This document shows, piece by piece, positions 6,476 to 9,815 of a DNA stretch of 9,815 bases (the first letter of the stretch is position 1; each line of letters opens with the position of its first letter). Origin of the DNA: Oscillospiraceae bacterium (GTDB lineage: Bacteria > Bacillota_A > Clostridia > Oscillospirales > Oscillospiraceae). The notes beneath the pieces are model-generated. The model ran no database searches. It was not told the origin of the DNA and saw only the letters and a list, made by a program, of their open reading frames with translations. Location: assembly GCA_017539885.1 (NCBI GenBank), contig JAFYCC010000036.1, positions 1 to 9,815 of the forward strand, written 5' to 3'. The position numbers and the translations under genes were made by a program.

Positions 6476-6509
6476 GCAAAGACGCCACCTCGAACGGTGG
6501 CATCTTTGC
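6476..6509 (-). other. Stem-loop in the khpA-rimM intergenic RNA
   Basis: GCAAAGA (6476-6482) and GCCACC (6484-6489) pair with GGTGGC (6496-6501) and TCTTTGC (6503-6509) around a 6-nt loop (6490-6495). The remaining pair, 6483 with 6502, is C-A on the plus strand but a G-U wobble in the minus-strand RNA. The RNA that is actually transcribed can therefore form an uninterrupted 14-bp stem. No U-tract follows, so it is not a standard terminator. Candidates are an RNA processing or stability element, a partial attenuator, or a site that sets rimM/trmD expression relative to rpsP. Confidence 0.7.
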
Positions 6510-6510
6510 C

Positions 6511-6527
6511 GGAGCGCTCCACGCTCC
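6511..6527 (-). other. Second small hairpin between khpA and rimM
   Basis: GGAGCG (6522-6527 on the minus strand) pairs with CGCTCC (6511-6516) around a 5-nt loop. It sits one base before the larger stem-loop in the transcript and 9 bases after the khpA stop. The two hairpins could stack. Six G/C-rich pairs could also arise by chance, hence the modest confidence. Confidence 0.4.
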
Positions 6528-6536
6528 CTGTGTGGA

Positions 6537-6767
6537 TCAGTCGAGCACCTCGACTGAGACTTTTTTGCCCTGGCGCTGAGCTACGGCTTTCATCAGAACG
6601 CGGATCTCCTTGACGATCCGGCCCTGACGGCCGATGATCTTGCCCATGTCGCCGTCGGCAACGCGAACCTCGAATACGGTCTCTCCGTCCTCGGTCCGTT
6701 CCGTCACCGAAACCTCGTCCGGATGATCCACGAGGCTCCGTGCGATGTAGGTGAGGAGTTCTTTCAT
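6537..6767 (-). CDS. khpA: KH-domain RNA-binding protein KhpA
   Basis: This 76-aa protein is essentially one KH domain. The nucleic-acid-binding GxxG loop is GRQG (46-49) within GKIIGRQGR, flanked by the expected alpha/beta elements. In Bacillota, KhpA (YlqC) forms a dimer or pairs with KhpB/Jag and influences cell division and elongation through RNA binding; I infer the same here from the family and the conserved place after rpsP. The start ATG 6765-6767 has AAGGAG seven bases upstream, overlapping the rpsP stop, with an 11-base gap between the two genes. Length is normal for the family. Confidence 0.93.
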   Translation of the reverse strand: MKELLTYIARSLVDHPDEVSVTERTEDGETVFEVRVADGDMGKIIGRQGRIVKEIRVLMKAVAQRQGKKVSVEVLD

Positions 6768-6778
6768 TTTGCGTCTCC

Positions 6779-7018
6779 TTAGAGGACTTCGGCCTTTTTC
6801 AGCAGGGTCTTGACGGTATCGGTCGGCTGTGCGCCGTTTGCGATCCAGTACTTGGCACGCTCTGCGTTCACCTTGATGGCGGACGGCTCGGCGAGCGGCT
6901 CATAGGTGCCCAGCTCCTCGATGAAGCGGCCGTCACGGGGATAACGGGAATCCGCCACGACGATGCGGTAGTACGGAGCCTTCTTGGCGCCCATTCTGCG
7001 AAGTCTGATCTTGACCAT
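6779..7018 (-). CDS. rpsP: 30S ribosomal protein S16
   Basis: S16 is a small 30S protein bound to the 5' domain of 16S rRNA and important in early assembly. The 79-aa product begins with the family signature [20 protein letters not shown] (1-20) and continues with [18 protein letters not shown] (22-39) and a C-terminal [12 protein letters not shown] (65-76). Length matches the family. ATG 7016-7018 is preceded by GGAGGTGA seven bases upstream. It is placed between ffh and khpA, as in most Bacillota. Confidence 0.97.
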   Translation of the reverse strand: MVKIRLRRMGAKKAPYYRIVVADSRYPRDGRFIEELGTYEPLAEPSAIKVNAERAKYWIANGAQPTDTVKTLLKKAEVL

Positions 7019-7063
7019 TCTATTTTCACCTCCATAGAATTTCTCTCATTTTATCTGCAGCCG

Positions 7064-7077
7064 CCGGCTCGCGCCGG
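7064..7077 (-). other. GNRA-capped hairpin between ffh and rpsP
   Basis: In the minus-strand RNA a 5-bp stem CCGGC/GCCGG closes a GCGA tetraloop, a GNRA-type loop, 4 bases past the ffh stop. The next three positions outward (T, then CC against GG) can partly extend it. No U-tract follows, so termination is unlikely. It may act as a processing or stability boundary for rpsP mRNA, but five G/C pairs in a GC-rich genome are weak evidence. Confidence 0.4.
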
Positions 7078-7081
7078 AGGA

Positions 7082-8419
7082 TCAGAATCCGAAGGGGAAC
7101 TTGTTCTTTCCGAACATCTTGCGCTTGCCCATGCCGGTCATCTGCTTGGTCATTTGCTGCATCATCTCGAACTGCTTGAGCAGACGGTTGATGTCCACGA
7201 CGCTCGTACCGCTGCCGGCGGCAATGCGCTTTTTGCGGCTGGAGTTGAGCACGGAGGGGTTCTCCCGCTCGAAGGGCGTCATGGAAAGGATGATCGCTTC
7301 CGTGCGCGCCATAGCCTTCTCGTCGATGCTCGCGCCGGCAAGCGCCTTGGCGTCCACGCCCGGGAGCATGCCCGCGATGTCCTGGAGCGATCCCATTCCC
7401 TTGAGCTGCACAAGCTGATCGTAATAGTCCGCGAGCGTGAATTTGTTCTTTTTCAGACGTTCGGCAAGCCCCGCGGCCTTCTTCTCGTCAAAGCTCTGCT
7501 CCGCCTTTTCGATGAGCGTGAGCACGTCGCCCATGCCGAGGATACGCCCGGCCATGCGGTCGGGATGGAAAGCCTCGATCTGGTCGAGTTTCTCGCCGAT
7601 ACCCGCGTACTTGACGGGCTTGCCCGTGACAGCCTTGACCGACAGCGCGGCTCCGCCTCTCGCATCGCCGTCGAGCTTGGTGAGCATGACGCCGGTAATG
7701 TCGAGCGCGTCGTTGAAGGCGCTTGCAGCGTTCACCGCGTCCTGACCGGTCATCGCGTCTACGACCAGCATGATCTCCGCCGGCTCGACGGCCGCTTTGA
7801 TGGCCTTAAGCTCATCCATCAGTGCCTCGTCAACGTGGAGACGGCCGGCCGTATCGAGAAAGACGAGATCGTTGCCGTGGCGCTTTGCGTGTTCGACAGC
7901 GGCTTTTGCGATGTCGACAGGGTTTGCCTGTCCCATCTGGAACACCGGGATATCCAGCTTCGCGCCGACAGTCTCGAGCTGATCGATGGCAGCGGGACGG
8001 TAGACGTCGCACGCCGCAAGCAGCGGACGCTTGCCCTGCTTTTTCATAAGTGCTGCGAGCTTTGCGCCGTTTGTAGTTTTTCCGGCGCCCTGAAGTCCGA
8101 CCAGCATGCATACGCTAGGCGACTTCGAACCGATGTTCAGTTTCTGGTTCTCGCTGCCCATCAGGGCGGTGAGTTCCTCGTTGACGATCTTGATGACCAT
8201 CTGTGCCGGCGTCAGGCTCTCCAGAACGTCCGTACCCACAGCGCGTTCGGAGACTTTCTTAACGAAATCCTTGACGACCTTATAGCTCACGTCCGCTTCG
8301 AGCAGCGCCAGCCGCACCTCGCGCATGGCCTCCTTGATATCGGCCTCGCTCAGGCGTCCTTTCCCGCGCAGCTTCTTGAAGGCGGCGGACAGTTTTTCGG
8401 ACAAAGACTCAAAAGCCAT
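7082..8419 (-). CDS. ffh: Signal recognition particle protein Ffh (SRP54)
   Basis: Ffh binds SRP RNA and signal sequences of nascent membrane proteins and delivers the ribosome to FtsY at the membrane through paired GTPase action. The 445-aa product has an N domain (1 to about 95), then the G domain with G1 GLQGAGKTT (108-116), DVYRPAA (138-144), G3 DTAGR (189-193), G4 TKLDG (247-251) and GDARGG (251-256). The methionine-rich M domain (about 300-445) includes the RNA-binding SRKKRIAAGSGTSVVDIN segment (394-411) and a Met-dense tail (419-430). Length and architecture are standard. The start ATG 8417-8419 has AAAGGA six bases upstream, within the end of ylxM, with a 3-base intergenic gap. Its genetic partner ylxM precedes it. 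Confidence 0.98.
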   Translation of the reverse strand: MAFESLSEKLSAAFKKLRGKGRLSEADIKEAMREVRLALLEADVSYKVVKDFVKKVSERAVGTDVLESLTPAQMVIKIVNEELTALMGSENQKLNIGSKSPSVCMLVGLQGAGKTTNGAKLAALMKKQGKRPLLAACDVYRPAAIDQLETVGAKLDIPVFQMGQANPVDIAKAAVEHAKRHGNDLVFLDTAGRLHVDEALMDELKAIKAAVEPAEIMLVVDAMTGQDAVNAASAFNDALDITGVMLTKLDGDARGGAALSVKAVTGKPVKYAGIGEKLDQIEAFHPDRMAGRILGMGDVLTLIEKAEQSFDEKKAAGLAERLKKNKFTLADYYDQLVQLKGMGSLQDIAGMLPGVDAKALAGASIDEKAMARTEAIILSMTPFERENPSVLNSSRKKRIAAGSGTSVVDINRLLKQFEMMQQMTKQMTGMGKRKMFGKNKFPFGF

Positions 8420-8422
8420 TCT

Positions 8423-8773
8423 CTATCCTTTCAGTTCGCGCAGTTCCTCGGAAAGCGTCAGCGCCAGTTCCCGCGCGCGCCCCTGTGTCAGAGGCAGCAG
8501 TTCCCCGATGTGCGTTTCCATCTCTCCCACGGTCCTCTGCAGTTCGCCGAAGCGGCGCACGAGTCCCGTCTTTTCCTCCGCGCGGCGCAGCGTTGCTTCC
8601 GCACGGCGGATGATATCCCAGACGCCCTGCCGGGATATGCCCTCCTGCTCGGCGATCTCCGCCAGAGACAGATCGGCGTTGTAGTGCAGATCGAAATACT
8701 CGCGCTGTTTCTCCGTCAGAAGCTCCCCGAAGAAGTCGAAAAGCATCGTGCGTTCGACCGTGCTCTCGTACAT
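8423..8773 (-). CDS. ylxM: YlxM family HTH protein (SRP-associated)
   Basis: This 116-aa protein resembles sigma-70 region 4 alone. LTEKQREYFDLHYNADLSLAEIAE-like residues (19-42) lead into a helix-turn-helix (35-58) with ISRQGVWDIIRRAEA, followed by a long charged, heptad-like helix (about 60-115). It belongs to the YlxM/p13 family, which in streptococci stimulates SRP (Ffh-RNA) GTPase activity; it is not expected to be a sigma factor. ATG 8771-8773 has AGGAGG nine bases upstream. It is the first gene of the operon and is 3 bases from ffh, the near-universal Bacillota pairing. Confidence 0.93.
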   Translation of the reverse strand: MYESTVERTMLFDFFGELLTEKQREYFDLHYNADLSLAEIAEQEGISRQGVWDIIRRAEATLRRAEEKTGLVRRFGELQRTVGEMETHIGELLPLTQGRARELALTLSEELRELKG

Positions 8774-8817
8774 TCCCGGCTTCCTCCTGACAATGATTTT
8801 TCCTTAACAGCCCGCTC

Positions 8818-8846
8818 ATTATACAAAATCGCAGTTCGTCTGTCAA
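8818..8846 (-). promoter_or_regulatory. Perfect-consensus promoter of the ylxM operon
   Basis: On the minus strand, -35 TTGACA (8841-8846) and -10 TATAAT (8818-8823) are both exact consensus with the ideal 17-base spacer (8824-8840). The start is predicted near 8811, giving a leader of about 38 bases before ylxM. All downstream genes to rsmA lack a comparable promoter, so this one probably drives the whole operon. Confidence 0.93.
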
Positions 8847-8876
8847 GTACTTTTCTTTTGCAGTGAAGGAGACCCC

Positions 8877-8923
8877 AGAAAACAGCCAGGGCGCGCACCT
8901 GGATCCTGCGCGCCCTGGCTGTT
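8877..8923 (-). terminator. Terminator of the MFS transporter gene
   Basis: A perfect 17-bp inverted repeat (8881-8897 with 8907-8923) with a 9-nt loop lies 30 bases past the MFS stop. In the minus-strand RNA the end of the stem and the next bases give UUUUCU, a short U-tract. The stem is much longer than most intrinsic terminators. It insulates the operon promoter, whose -35 begins only 34 bases further on. Confidence 0.85.
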
Positions 8924-8953
8924 CATGCGTTATTTCTGCCGTGGTGTTCCGGA

Positions 8954-9815
8954 TTATTCTGCGGCAGCTTTCTGCGCGATTTCGGGCTCTTCGCCGGAAT
9001 AGTTTACGTCCTTCTTCACGAAGAAAGCCAGAACGCCGCCGAGGAGCGCCATCAGCGCGGCGAAAGCGAACGCGATGTTGAAGCTCGTCTTCTCCGCGAT
9101 CAGCGCGATGACGCCGGAGGCGAAAGCGCCGAAAATGTTGCAGATGGTGACCGCCCAGCGGAAGACCGGCTTGAAGTATCTGCGGCCCCAGACCGCGCTG
9201 ACCCAGCTGACGAGGAAGTTGCTGCCGCCGCCGACCACGATGCCCATGCAGGCGAAGGCAAGGAAGATCGTGACGATGTTGCTGAACTGCGCCAGCACGC
9301 CCATCACGAGCAGGATGCAGTCGGTTATGATGACCGCCTTGCGGGTGCCGAGCTTGACGTCCATGACGCCGCACAGGTAACTGCCCGCGCAGCATACGAC
9401 CATCACGCCGAGCATGACGGGAACCACCATATCCGGGGGAAAGCCGAGACTTGTGAGCGCCGCGCCGACCTGCGTCATGAAGCCGACCGTGAACAGCATC
9501 AGGCCCAGGGAAATGGAGATCAGCCAGAACTCCTTTGTGGTGAAGCACTTCTTGGTCGTCCACTCACCCTCTCCGACAGCCTCGAGGTCCTCGACGTTCT
9601 CGCGAACCGAGTCCTTGTCGTTATCGGGATACTTCCCGAGCTGCTCCGGGTAGTCGCGCAGGAAGATGATCAGCAGCAGCAGCGCGACGATGCCGAGGAT
9701 CAGCGGCGGAACGAACGCGGCCATGACCTGACCGGAGCCGTTGAAGATGCCGCTCATGATGCCGACTCCAATGCCGGAGGCCATCGGGAAGCCGAAGGTC
9801 GCCCAGCCCATGACG
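8954..9815 (-). CDS. MFS transporter, C-terminal part (cut by window edge)
   Basis: The frame is open to the window end, so the N-terminus is missing; the ATG at 9809-9811 is internal, not a start. About 286 residues are visible. They contain a partial helix at the edge, then hydrophobic segments at about 29-51, 94-121, 127-148, 158-175, 178-201, 219-241 and 244-267 (counted from that ATG). A charged cytoplasmic loop (about 52-92, rich in D/E, with LRDYPEQLGKYPDND) separates the first visible helices from the last six. This half-loop-half layout is that of a 12-TM major facilitator, and the loop resembles MFS proteins of the oxalate/formate antiporter-like type. The substrate cannot be told. 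A soluble acidic tail ends the protein. Confidence 0.85.
   Translation of the reverse strand, partial: VMGWATFGFPMASGIGVGIMSGIFNGSGQVMAAFVPPLILGIVALLLLIIFLRDYPEQLGKYPDNDKDSVRENVEDLEAVGEGEWTTKKCFTTKEFWLISISLGLMLFTVGFMTQVGAALTSLGFPPDMVVPVMLGVMVVCCAGSYLCGVMDVKLGTRKAVIITDCILLVMGVLAQFSNIVTIFLAFACMGIVVGGGSNFLVSWVSAVWGRRYFKPVFRWAVTICNIFGAFASGVIALIAEKTSFNIAFAFAALMALLGGVLAFFVKKDVNYSGEEPEIAQKAAAE

Noticed and set aside
7044..7056. Possible -10 element (TAAAAT) upstream of rpsP
   Set aside because: No acceptable -35 lies 16-18 bases upstream; that space is filled by the GC-rich hairpin.
8409..9563. Minus-strand 384-codon frame overlapping the MFS gene and ylxM
   Set aside because: It crosses the terminator and promoter region and is out of frame with two recognisable genes; the translation is Arg/Gly/His-rich and unlike any protein.
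1..9815. CRISPR arrays, insertion sequences, toxin-antitoxin or defence genes
   Set aside because: No regularly spaced repeats, transposase, recombinase or defence motifs were found in any frame; the region is core chromosome.

Overview
The window is about 9.8 kb of moderately GC-rich bacterial chromosome in which every supported gene lies on the minus strand. The order ylxM-ffh-rpsP-khpA-rimM-trmD is the classical Bacillota arrangement (compare Bacillus subtilis ylxM-ffh-rpsP-ylqC-ylqD-rimM-trmD-rplS). With Shine-Dalgarno sites of the AGGAGG type, consensus sigma-A promoters, a type II pantothenate kinase and a GTP-type PEP carboxykinase, it suggests a GC-rich anaerobic member of the Clostridia. 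The family or genus cannot be fixed from the sequence alone.

Reading in the direction of transcription (high to low coordinates): (1) 9815-8954 is the C-terminal part of an MFS transporter that runs off the window edge, ended by a 17-bp stem terminator (about 8877-8923). (2) A perfect-consensus promoter (8818-8846) drives what looks like one operon of about 5.9 kb: ylxM, ffh, rpsP, khpA, rimM, a trmD fused to a GNAT acetyltransferase domain, a type II pantothenate kinase (coaW), and rsmA. It ends in a stem-loop at 2933-2964. (3) A monocistronic GTP-dependent PEP carboxykinase (1057-2817) has its own promoter and a strong intrinsic terminator. (4) An unrecognised two-TM membrane protein (295-846) has its own promoter. 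(5) tRNA-Ser(CGA) (85-173) has a strong promoter and a 13-bp terminator.

The operon is mostly about making and targeting proteins: SRP assembly (YlxM, Ffh), a 30S protein (S16), 30S maturation (RimM, RsmA), a KH RNA-binding protein (KhpA) and tRNA m1G37 methylation (TrmD). The odd members are the acetyltransferase fused to TrmD and the pantothenate kinase (first step of CoA synthesis) placed directly after it. An acetyl-CoA-using domain next to a CoA biosynthesis gene is suggestive, but a functional link is inference only. rplS, the usual neighbour after trmD, is absent. A strand-specific stem-loop (6476-6509) lies between khpA and rimM. No mobile element, CRISPR array or defence system is visible, and there is no gene-free stretch longer than 300 bases.
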